Source: Candidatus Doudnabacteria bacterium CG10_big_fil_rev_8_21_14_0_10_41_10
Lineage (GTDB): Bacteria; Patescibacteriota; Doudnabacteria; UBA920; 2-01-FULL-50-11
NCBI GenBank assembly: GCA_002773695.1
Contig: PFAJ01000015.1
Span: forward strand, 1 to 39,524
Length of the DNA stretch: 39,524 nt
Direction of reading: 5' to 3'
Both the position numbers and the translations under genes were made by a program. This document shows positions 1 through 8,750 of this stretch, in pieces. The notes below the pieces were generated by a model, which made no database searches, was not told the origin of the DNA, and saw nothing but the letters and a program-made list of their open reading frames with translations. Within the stretch, counting starts at the first letter, position 1. Each line of letters begins with the position of its first letter.

Positions 1-1197
<1,197 letters not shown>

Positions 1198-1351
1198 GTT
1201 ATCCTTAGCGAAGTTATGAAATAAGCAACGCAAGCCTGGCCTAGAGCTGGGACTCGCAATCGATTATTTTCGTAAACTCGTTATGGTCGATTTACTCTTA
1301 TTCTATAAGGGTAAACGGAATCAACTAACTTCCTGTCACTATCTATTGGTT

Positions 1352-1379
1352 AAAAAAATCGCCCCAAGGCGGTTTTTTT
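1352..1379 (+). terminator. Rho-independent terminator downstream of 16S
   Basis: aaaaaaatcgcc-ccaa-ggcggttttttt hairpin with T-tract. Confidence 0.8.
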
Positions 1380-1393
1380 GTATGTACATAATA

Positions 1394-1477
1394 CTTTACA
1401 TACATAAATAAATGGCTCCTGACCCTTTTTTCTTTCTTTACATACATAAATAAATGGCTCCTGACCCTTTTTTCTTT
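1394..1477. repeat. Two tandem copies of a 42-bp unit containing ggctcctgaccc
   Basis: ctttacatacataaataaatggctcctgacccttttttcttt starts at 1394 and again at 1436. Confidence 0.9.
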
Positions 1478-1524
1478 TCCTTTTTTCTTTTCTTTTGTAT
1501 CAGGTCCGTCGGCCCCATAAATTG

Positions 1525-1590
1525 GGCAACTACAAACCGACTATCTTTAAAAGGGAATATTTTTAAAATAATATTTTTGTTGTAGTTGCC
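1525..1590. repeat. Inverted repeat ggcaactacaa / ttgtagttgcc within a repeat-rich intergenic region
   Basis: 11-bp perfect arms 1525-1535 and 1580-1590; related gcaactaca copy at 1623; tatcagg(t/c)c copies near 1498, 1596 and 1647. Confidence 0.75.
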
Positions 1591-1728
1591 TGATTTATCA
1601 GGCCGGTCGGCCCTATAAATGTGGCAACTACAGCTGGTTATAAATTTATCAGGCCGATGAATCGGCAAATTTTCTCTATGGAATTTTGTGGATTTGGATG
1701 GAAAGGGATATACTGAAATTAAGAAGGT

Positions 1729-2382
1729 ATGGAAGGAGAAATAAAAAAAAGTTATCGGGTTGAATTTTCGGATGTTACTGTGAAGGTCCGGCCAATTCGA
1801 CATCAAAAGCAACAACAAAACAGCGCCTGGTGTAAAGTTGAGGGCGGGGTTTTTCTTTTACTGTTGAGTGTTTTCGTTGCTCTTGGAAGCTTTACTCCTC
1901 TGAAAATATCTTTAAATTCTATAAGTTCGGACAACTTGCGGTATACGGCTGTTTCTGTTGAAAAACAGATTGAACCAAGCAAATTTCCTATAAACGAAGG
2001 TTTGGGTGACCGATATATCCTGGTTAATTTACAAGAGCAAATTTTAAAAGCTTACGATCAAGGGAAAAAAGTTTTTGAGACAACGATTTTATCCGGGCAC
2101 AAAGACCGGCGGACTCCTCGGGGCGAGTTTAAAATAATTAATCAGTCACCCCGCGCTTACTCGCAGGTCGCGGATTTGTATATGCCTTACTGGATGGCTT
2201 TTACTCACGATGGCAAGTATTGGCTGGGCTTTCATGAACTACCTGAATATCCAGACGGTAGCAAAGAAGGTGAAGAAAATTTAGGCTGGCCGTATTCCGG
2301 CAGATGTATTCGCCTTGGCATAGGCGCAGCAGAGGAGTTTTATAACTGGTCTAAAGTTGGCGACAAGGTATTGGTTTATTGA
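1729..2382 (+). CDS. L,D-transpeptidase (YkuD-family) with N-terminal TM segment
   Basis: DRYILVNLQEQILKAYDQGKKVFETTILSG...TPRGEFKI...YMPYWMAF...GWPYSGRCIRLG: YkuD-like catalytic region with Cys in GRCIRL. Confidence 0.85.
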   Translation: MEGEIKKSYRVEFSDVTVKVRPIRHQKQQQNSAWCKVEGGVFLLLLSVFVALGSFTPLKISLNSISSDNLRYTAVSVEKQIEPSKFPINEGLGDRYILVNLQEQILKAYDQGKKVFETTILSGHKDRRTPRGEFKIINQSPRAYSQVADLYMPYWMAFTHDGKYWLGFHELPEYPDGSKEGEENLGWPYSGRCIRLGIGAAEEFYNWSKVGDKVLVY

Positions 2383-2410
2383 GAGGCAATTATCAAATAG
2401 TCAAATCAAA

Positions 2411-2459
2411 AATCGCCCTGCGTCAGTCAGCCGCGGCTGACTTGATCGGGGCGGTTTTT
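2411..2459 (+). terminator. Terminator hairpin containing a 16-bp perfect palindrome
   Basis: aatcgccc...gggcggttttt outer stem; gtcagccgcggctgac palindrome at 2426-2441. Confidence 0.65.
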
Positions 2460-2534
2460 GAAATTATTAAAGTACGATGATTAATAACAGGTATTTTTTT
2501 CGACTTATTAACCCCTCTTGTCATTTTTTAGTAA

Positions 2535-2609
2535 GGTTTACAATTATAAGACAATTAAAAAAGATAGGTTTACAATCACTTGACAATTGATATCGTTACG
2601 GTTTACAAT
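2535..2609 (+). promoter_or_regulatory. Three phased direct repeats (operator-like array) and probable promoter upstream of 2648
   Basis: ggtttacaat at 2535, 2567 and 2600 (spacing 32 and 33 bp); ttgaca at 2580 and tacaat at 2604 form a -35/-10 pair with 18-bp spacer. Confidence 0.75.
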
Positions 2610-2647
2610 AACAATAAGTCAATAATCGTCATATTTATAAACCATTT

Positions 2648-3685
2648 ATGAGTAATCTTGATAAGGAAAAAATTCTATCATTTGCCCAAAAAAAAGGTCA
2701 GATACGATCGAAAGATTTGGTAGGTAATTATAAAGTGTCACGTCAGTACGCTTCCTCATTGTTGAAGGGTTTAGTTAAAACCGGAAAATTATTAAAAGTA
2801 GGATCTACAAATAAAGCTTTTTATGTCCTTCCCCAGTACGCTTCAACACACCTTGAAGTGTTTCCTACACGGATCAGAAAAAAATATAAAAATAAGGGTT
2901 TGGAAGAACATGTGGCGCTCGATGATATAGAAAATGAGTTTCCCTTACTTTTGAAATTATCGGAAAATGTGCGAAGCATTTTTACCTACGCCTTTTCTGA
3001 AATGTTGAATAATGCTATCGAACACTCAGAGTCAGATTGGATTGAGATAGAAATAATATTAGAAAAAAAAGAGCTGAACTTTAAAATCAATGATTTTGGA
3101 ATTGGTGTTTTTAGAAACGTTATGAAGAAAAGAAGCCTTAATTCAGAACTTGAAGCTACGCAGGATTTATTAAAAGGTAAAACTACTACGCAACCAAAAT
3201 CCCATTCAGGCGAAGGAATTTTTTTTACTTCAAAAGCCGCGGATTTTTATGAATTAGAAAGTTATGGTTTCCAATTAGTTGTCGATAATAAAATAAACGA
3301 TGTATTTTTTAACAAGGTGAAAGCTGATAAAAAAGGGACAAGGGTTGGATTTACGATAGCGACAAGTTCGACTAGACACCTCAATCATGTTTTCAAAAAA
3401 TACACAAGTAAGGTAGATAGCGGAAGCGGTTTTGATAAAACCGAAATTCAGGTAAAGCTTTATACAATCGGAGGGGTCTATGTATCACGCTCGCAGGCAC
3501 GAAGAATAATAGCAGGATTGGATAAGTTTAGGTCTATTATTTTAGATTTTAAAAAGGTTCCCATGGTAGGACAGGCATTCGCCGATGAAGTATTTAGAGT
3601 GTTCAGGAATCGGTATCCCAATATAAAAATCAAGGCGATCAATACTAATGAAGAGGTTAAATTCATGATTGATAGAATTGAATAA
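2648..3685 (+). CDS. wHTH - GHKL/HATPase - STAS-like (DUF4325) regulator
   Basis: N-terminal winged HTH (IRSKDLVGNYKVSRQYASSLLKGLVKTGKLLKVG); N-box FSEMLNNAIEHS and NDFGIGVF; C-terminal YVSRSQARRIIAGLDKFRSIILDFKKVPMVGQAFADEVFRVF resembling DUF4325. Confidence 0.85.
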   Translation: MSNLDKEKILSFAQKKGQIRSKDLVGNYKVSRQYASSLLKGLVKTGKLLKVGSTNKAFYVLPQYASTHLEVFPTRIRKKYKNKGLEEHVALDDIENEFPLLLKLSENVRSIFTYAFSEMLNNAIEHSESDWIEIEIILEKKELNFKINDFGIGVFRNVMKKRSLNSELEATQDLLKGKTTTQPKSHSGEGIFFTSKAADFYELESYGFQLVVDNKINDVFFNKVKADKKGTRVGFTIATSSTRHLNHVFKKYTSKVDSGSGFDKTEIQVKLYTIGGVYVSRSQARRIIAGLDKFRSIILDFKKVPMVGQAFADEVFRVFRNRYPNIKIKAINTNEEVKFMIDRIE

Positions 3686-3738
3686 AATTGGGCATGTAAA
3701 AGGGGGGCGGCCCTTTTTTAAATACTTTTTAATAAATG

Positions 3739-3905
3739 TAGGACTTACGCACTTGCCGCTTTTTGGCCGGGCGGAGCCCGGCCCCGCCAAGCGGTTTGGC
3801 CAATTTCTTCGTTATTTTCTTGCGGTTTGCCTCGACGTAGCTACACTACGCCTTCGGCCAATCCTCGGAAAATGCCTCGAACTTGGCTCAAATGCGTAAG
3901 TCCTA
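3739..3905. mobile_element. 167-bp MITE-like element with 13-bp perfect TIRs and 5-bp putative TSD
   Basis: taggacttacgca (3739-3751) and tgcgtaagtccta (3893-3905); aaatg flanks at 3734-3738 and 3906-3910; GC-rich hairpins inside; no ORF of recognisable function. Confidence 0.85.
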
Positions 3906-4058
3906 AAATGAATAAAATTGACGCAAAGGAAACAATTATATACGATTTTAATCAAAAGCCCTTAACAATAATAGGTAGCCCAAATATTCTCTAAAAAAAT
4001 TAAACTAAATTCCGGAAAAATGCTTTAACGGAAAAATCCTTGGTAACATATTCAGTAT

Positions 4059-4598
4059 ATGTATAACCAAATACTTAAAAAAAATATAATTGGGCAAGGC
4101 AGTAGGTTCGGATTAAAATTTGCTAAAGGTTTTACTTTAATCGAATTATTGGTAGTTATCGCGATTATCGGAATTTTAGCCTCGGTGGTTTTAGTGGCGC
4201 TCGGTCCGGCTCGGCATAAAGCCCGTTTTGCGCGCGTGGCCAGCGAACTCAAGCAGCTCGCCTTGGCCGCACAATTGGATTACGATGCCAATAACGGTTG
4301 GGCACCTAATACTTCTCCCGGAGTTGCACCAAGGTTCGTCGGTCCCTATATCGCAAGATTTCCAACCCCTCCGTGTTCAGGCTGGGTTTATGATTGGGAT
4401 AATTGGGCGCATCTTCCGCAAACCGGGCGAACCGTAAGGATGACCGTCCGTAAAAATTCCAATCCAAATGATAACAATAACTCCGTGTTCTATATCTGCC
4501 TTCAATCCTCGCTAGACTGTGGCGAAAGCTGGCATTTGGGCGGAGGCGGAGTCGATATTTATGAGACCTCGGTAAAGGAAATTACCTGCAATGAATGA
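4059..4598 (+). CDS. Type IV pilin / pseudopilin-like protein
   Basis: Prepilin motif [26 protein letters not shown]. Confidence 0.93.
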   Translation: MYNQILKKNIIGQGSRFGLKFAKGFTLIELLVVIAIIGILASVVLVALGPARHKARFARVASELKQLALAAQLDYDANNGWAPNTSPGVAPRFVGPYIARFPTPPCSGWVYDWDNWAHLPQTGRTVRMTVRKNSNPNDNNNSVFYICLQSSLDCGESWHLGGGGVDIYETSVKEITCNE

Positions 4599-4928
4599 CC
4601 ATTGGGTTAAGTAGACAATAAAGAATGGTGTCTTCTCATAAGAAGTCGCCCTTCTTTTGTTAAACGGCTTTAGTTTACCGCGTTAGAAATAGTTTTCCAC
4701 TTTTCATCGGGGTGAGCCGTTTATTTATTATTTTCCAAAAAATCATCAGCGTTAAGCTGGTGGGGGTAGTTCGGAGAGAGTGCCATTATTACTTAGAAAC
4801 GATTTGGTTTTGTATTTAGGTTTTTGATTAAAAGTCTTGATAAAAAAATTATTATTTGATAATATATTAAAGTTGCTTGCCGGCAGTTTTTTTATCTAGC
4901 GGGTAGCAACTAAAAAAAAAGAGATACA

Positions 4929-5537
4929 ATGACAAAGATGACAAAGCTTTTGGCGATTTTGGTTTTGACTATAGCGGTTTCCGTTCCAGCTATGGCCGGA
5001 CCGCCGAGTAGCTGTGCCACCATCCAGCGTGGAAGCATCACTGACACCGCCGGCAACCCGATTTCGACCGGCTATGATCAGTGGGGCTACAATTATCAAG
5101 CCATGCTCTACAATGGCCTGTACGGGAATTTTTCTCGCCCCGCCCAACTGGTAACCGAGGGCGACAACCTCTCAATGAAGTGGAATGACGCTTGGCTTTC
5201 CAACAAGGATTGCGACAACGACGGCAAGCTCGACCGTCATTACGGCTTCGCAAGCTATAAAGGCTCGGGCGCTTGGCTGACCAACCACATGACCGGTAGT
5301 TATGAGGTCGACGGCAAGACCTATCATTGGTCGTACTTCGTCAAGATCGTCGCCGCTCCCGCTGACGCTGTGAATGTTGGAGGAGTGTGGCAGACGGCCG
5401 GTGGCGTGGAGATTGGCCCTGTGATCTGGGGCGAGTTCGCCATAATCCAAGAGGTCGAGAACGACCAAGGCGCGGGAGTTAACGGCGTGCAGTACAAGAG
5501 TCCTGCATCGCCGGGACTCGGTTCGTACAAGCATTAG
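4929..5537 (+). CDS. Secreted protein of unknown function (signal peptide)
   Basis: MTKMTKLLAILVLTIAVSVPAMA signal peptide; TTGATA-N17-TAATAT promoter-like pair upstream; terminator downstream; markedly more GC-rich than neighbours by eye. Confidence 0.8.
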   Translation: MTKMTKLLAILVLTIAVSVPAMAGPPSSCATIQRGSITDTAGNPISTGYDQWGYNYQAMLYNGLYGNFSRPAQLVTEGDNLSMKWNDAWLSNKDCDNDGKLDRHYGFASYKGSGAWLTNHMTGSYEVDGKTYHWSYFVKIVAAPADAVNVGGVWQTAGGVEIGPVIWGEFAIIQEVENDQGAGVNGVQYKSPASPGLGSYKH

Positions 5538-5558
5538 TCGTGAATCCTTTTCCGTAAT

Positions 5559-5586
5559 ACTGCTCGGTTTACCGGGCAGTTTTTTT
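5559..5586 (+). terminator. Rho-independent terminator
   Basis: ctgctcggtttaccgggcagttttttt. Confidence 0.8.
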
Positions 5587-5595
5587 ATGAGAAAA

Positions 5596-5624
5596 TAGAC
5601 AAAGCTTAATTTTTATGATATAAT
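5596..5624 (+). promoter_or_regulatory. Sigma70-type promoter for the 5702 ORF
   Basis: tagaca (5596-5601) - 17 bp - tataat (5619-5624). Confidence 0.65.
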
Positions 5625-5701
5625 ATAAATAAGTTAGGAGGGGTTCGACAAAGAAACAAAAATACAATTTAGTTGGGCGCCTTGAAAGGGGTGAATAAAT
5701 A

Positions 5702-5896
5702 ATGAAAAATAAATTTGCAGGCGCAATGTTGGTTTTTCTCTTAGTTATTACATTTTGGCCAACAGGTTCCGGAATACGAGGTATAATGGACTATAGGCTC
5801 AGTCTTCTTTCGGAAAAAGTTGACACTACTCAGTTTAGTGCGGTGATCCGTGATCGCTTGGAAGAAGTATTCGCACCAGCACCACCCACTCTTTAG
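5702..5896 (+). CDS. Small protein with one hydrophobic/signal-like segment, unknown function
   Basis: 64-aa ORF; promoter upstream; tight terminator downstream. Confidence 0.6.
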   Translation: MKNKFAGAMLVFLLVITFWPTGSGIRGIMDYRLSLLSEKVDTTQFSAVIRDRLEEVFAPAPPTL

Positions 5897-5918
5897 TCAT
5901 TGAATAAGAAATTAGAGT

Positions 5919-5955
5919 AAACCGCCTACGGCAATATTAACCGTAGGCGGTTTTG
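5919..5955 (+). terminator. Rho-independent terminator
   Basis: accgcctacgg...accgtaggcggtttt hairpin. Confidence 0.8.
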
Positions 5956-5980
5956 GTTAAACGGCTCAGTGAGCAATTTC

Positions 5981-6009
5981 TTGACAGGTACCCCCAGGGG
6001 GTATAGAAT
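5981..6009 (+). promoter_or_regulatory. Promoter with embedded CsoR-type operator
   Basis: TTGACA (5981-5986) - 17 bp - TAGAAT (6004-6009); spacer contains TACCCCCAGGGGGTA (5989-6003). Confidence 0.9.
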
Positions 6010-6050
6010 AGAAGTGTAAAGTTAAAAATGTAAAATGCAACGTTAAAGTT

Positions 6051-6320
6051 ATGAAGAAAATTGTTAAAAAAAGGGCAATCCGCAGACTAAAGATCATTGA
6101 AGGGCAAATCCGGGGTTTGCAGAAGATGGTTGATGAGGAAAAATATTGTGTGGATATTATTACCCAGTCAATGGCGGTCAAACAGGCCTTGTCCGGTGTT
6201 GAAGGTTTGGTTTTGGAAAACCATTTATCCACGCATGTCGTTCATCAGATGAAGCATGGCGACGATAAAAAAGCCACAAAAGAATTACTTAAAATTTATA
6301 AGTTATCAAACAAATCATAA
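6051..6320 (+). CDS. csoR: Metal-sensing transcriptional repressor, CsoR/RcnR (DUF156) family
   Basis: IRRLKIIEGQIRGLQKMVDEEKYCVDIITQSMAVKQAL...LENHLSTHVV family signature. Confidence 0.9.
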   Translation: MKKIVKKRAIRRLKIIEGQIRGLQKMVDEEKYCVDIITQSMAVKQALSGVEGLVLENHLSTHVVHQMKHGDDKKATKELLKIYKLSNKS

Positions 6321-6324
6321 AAAT

Positions 6325-6804
6325 ATGAAGAAAAAAATAACCTATCTTATCGTTTTCGGATTAATCATTGGCGCTGGTTTTCTTTTTTACCAAACAGATC
6401 GTAACGGAGGACGTCTGGTTGATTCCGTTTTAGCAAGTACCGATATTACCGTGTACAAAACACTAACCTGCGGGTGTTGCGTAAACTATATTGGTTATGC
6501 CACTCGGCAAGGTTTGGAAATAAAAGCAGAGACCGTGAATAATCTTGAACAAATAAAAATGGACTATGAGATCCCAGAAGATATGTGGAGTTGCCATACT
6601 TCTATAATGGGAGATTATATAGTGGAAGGTCACATTCCGCTCGAAGCTGTTGAAAAGCTGGTTTCGGAAAAACCAGATATTCGCGGGATTGCTATGCCTG
6701 GCATGCCCTCTGGCTCCCCGGGGATGCCGGGTTCAAAAACCGGGCCGTTTGAAATTTATTCTCTCAACCACGACGGTAGCACCTCGCTGTTTATGAGTCT
6801 ATAA
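6325..6804 (+). CDS. DUF411 metal-binding protein, membrane anchored
   Basis: ITVYKTLTCGCCVNYIGY...MWSCHTSIMGDYIVEGHIPLEAVEKL...IRGIAMPGMPSGSPGM; ATG at 6325 preferred to the ORF-track start at 6256, which overlaps csoR. Confidence 0.9.
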   Translation: MKKKITYLIVFGLIIGAGFLFYQTDRNGGRLVDSVLASTDITVYKTLTCGCCVNYIGYATRQGLEIKAETVNNLEQIKMDYEIPEDMWSCHTSIMGDYIVEGHIPLEAVEKLVSEKPDIRGIAMPGMPSGSPGMPGSKTGPFEIYSLNHDGSTSLFMSL

Positions 6805-6806
6805 TT

Positions 6807-7334
6807 ATGGAAAAAATAGCCTTCCTTACATTTTTTGGATTATTTTTTTTGGTCACGCCGGCTTTTGCTCATTGTCCTTTGTGTACTATCGGGGCGGGGG
6901 TTATTGCGTCTATAGCCGCTTGGCTTGGGGTTAGCACTTTAGTTATCGGAGTTTTACTTGGTGCTTTTGCTACCGCGCTAGGACTTTGGATAGCGCGGAT
7001 TATTAAAAAGAAATATTTCCCACGGCAAGATTTGGTAGTCGCGGTTGTAATATTTTTATCTACAATTTCACCGATCTTTCCTATCGCTGGGGGAAAAAAA
7101 AGTTCAATTTATATTTCTCTTGTGGGGGATTATGGTTCACTTCTTAACAGAACCTATGTAATCGATTTGTTTTTGATGGGGTCTTTGCTCGGCGCTTTGA
7201 TTATGATCGTTTCTCCTTTTCTAAGCAGGAAAATTACAAAATGGCGAAAAGGTAAAATGTTTCCATATCAAGGGGTCACGATCACTTTTATTCTTTTAAT
7301 AATTACCTCAATAACACTCCAGTTCACCATATGA
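6807..7334 (+). CDS. Membrane protein with CPLC motif, metal-operon associated, unknown function
   Basis: Signal peptide then AHCPLCTIGAGV; several TM segments; 2-bp gap to upstream gene. Confidence 0.8.
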   Translation: MEKIAFLTFFGLFFLVTPAFAHCPLCTIGAGVIASIAAWLGVSTLVIGVLLGAFATALGLWIARIIKKKYFPRQDLVVAVVIFLSTISPIFPIAGGKKSSIYISLVGDYGSLLNRTYVIDLFLMGSLLGALIMIVSPFLSRKITKWRKGKMFPYQGVTITFILLIITSITLQFTI

Positions 7335-7771
7335 ATTCTTTGTTGACAGTTTTTACAACAATCATCGCATTATTTTTTTTACTGCTCGCGGTAAAGAGTT
7401 TGTTTAAAGGAAAATTTTGCGTCATTTGCTCAAGTATCAGTTTTACCTGGGCAACTTATCTTGTATTAAATAAACTTGGATATTTTCAAGACACGGTTTT
7501 ATTGGGGATTTTGATGGGGCAGACTGTAGTGGGGATTTATTACCTTATAGATAGAAAAATAAAAGAAGACTTGCGCATTTTTCGGTTGCCTTTTATTTTA
7601 TCCCTGACACTGGCAGCCTACTTTACCCTTAATCCCGTAAAAGAGGGACTGCCTGTGTTTTTGTTGCTCGTGATTTTGTGGGTGGTATTTATTCTAACAT
7701 ATACTTTTAGGCGTCAGTCAGGTTTTGGTGGATTTGTGAAGAAAATAATTGAGTGTTGTAAAAATTGGTAA
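7331..7771 (+). CDS. Small membrane protein with FCVICSS motif, unknown function
   Basis: Overlaps upstream stop by 4 nt; about four TM segments; CVIC motif. Confidence 0.8.
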   Translation: MNSLLTVFTTIIALFFLLLAVKSLFKGKFCVICSSISFTWATYLVLNKLGYFQDTVLLGILMGQTVVGIYYLIDRKIKEDLRIFRLPFILSLTLAAYFTLNPVKEGLPVFLLLVILWVVFILTYTFRRQSGFGGFVKKIIECCKNW

Positions 7772-7784
7772 TTAAACAAAAAAA

Positions 7785-8741
7785 ATGGCAAAAATAGATA
7801 ATTGCTGCCACGAAGAAGGTAGTCGCGGATCAGAGACTGAAAAAACCGAAGAAAGTAGATCAAATAATAATTTTTGGAAGATTATCGCTCTTGTCTTCAT
7901 CGCTTTACTTTTCGCAACGCAGGTTTTTGGCGTTAATATAAAATCACGGATGGTCGGGGTCATTGAAAGCTATCAAACGACAAAATTAGAGCAGGCGGTT
8001 TTGCCGGCAGGAGGGGTAGATTTGCCGGTAGTCTGGGGCGATTTGGGCGCGCAGATGGTTGCGGTTGGAGTTATAGATCCGCAAGAATTCGAAGAACTTT
8101 ATCAAAAACGAGAGGGGTTAAGCGACGAGATGAAGGCCGCGCTTTATAGTTCCAATAACGGACGGATTAAAATAACCTCTGACAATGCTCACGTATTGCT
8201 AAATTTATTATGGGCTTTTGGGTTAAGTAATAAAAATTCTATATTGGAAGAAGGCCCAATGGTAGACGAGAAGTATGGCGGGGATGCCGGCAAGTTCGCC
8301 TCTACCGGCGGGTGGAGCCTTGGTATTGGCTCGGCCATGGATCATTACAGTGCGCATGAGTTTGCCGTTTTGACCCCGGCGCAACAAGAACTCGTGGAGA
8401 GAGTTTCAAAAAATATTTATCGTCCGTGTTGCGGCAATTCGGTTTATTTCCCCGACTGCAACCACGGCATGGCAATGCTGGGACTTTTGGAATTGATGGC
8501 CGCCCAAGGCGTTGTGGAGGATGAGATGTATAAAGCGGTTTTGCAAGTGAATTCTTTTTGGTTTCCCGACACTTATTTAACTATTGCTAAATACCAGAAA
8601 GAGAAACACGGGATTCCATGGGATCAAGTTAGTCCCAAAGAAGTTTTGGGCTCGGTATTTTCCAGCGCGGCCGGCTACCAGGGAATTTTGGCAGAGATTG
8701 AGCCGCCAAAGGCAGGCGGAGGGCCAAGTTGCGGAGTATAA
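7785..8741 (+). CDS. Membrane-anchored Cys/His-rich protein of unknown function in metal operon
   Basis: N-terminal DNCCHEE, TM segment, YRPCCGNSVYFPDCNHGMAMLGL, C-terminal GGGPSCGV. Confidence 0.85.
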   Translation: MAKIDNCCHEEGSRGSETEKTEESRSNNNFWKIIALVFIALLFATQVFGVNIKSRMVGVIESYQTTKLEQAVLPAGGVDLPVVWGDLGAQMVAVGVIDPQEFEELYQKREGLSDEMKAALYSSNNGRIKITSDNAHVLLNLLWAFGLSNKNSILEEGPMVDEKYGGDAGKFASTGGWSLGIGSAMDHYSAHEFAVLTPAQQELVERVSKNIYRPCCGNSVYFPDCNHGMAMLGLLELMAAQGVVEDEMYKAVLQVNSFWFPDTYLTIAKYQKEKHGIPWDQVSPKEVLGSVFSSAAGYQGILAEIEPPKAGGGPSCGV

Positions 8742-8750
8742 TAAATTTAT

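Noticed and set aside
1438-1818. 126-aa minus-strand ORF
   Set aside because: Built from the repeat zone and overlaps the L,D-transpeptidase start; low-complexity KKRKKEKKK tail, no family signal.
2535-2609. Possible mini-CRISPR array
   Set aside because: Repeat core is only 10 bp with related rather than unique spacers, and no cas genes are present; it fits an operator array better.
3669-3899. 76-aa plus-strand ORF and 82-aa minus ORF 3542..3790
   Set aside because: Mostly composed of the MITE-like element; no independent coding evidence.
5172-5534. 120-aa minus-strand ORF antisense to the secreted protein gene
   Set aside because: The plus strand has signal peptide, promoter and terminator; the antisense ORF is likely a by-product of high GC.
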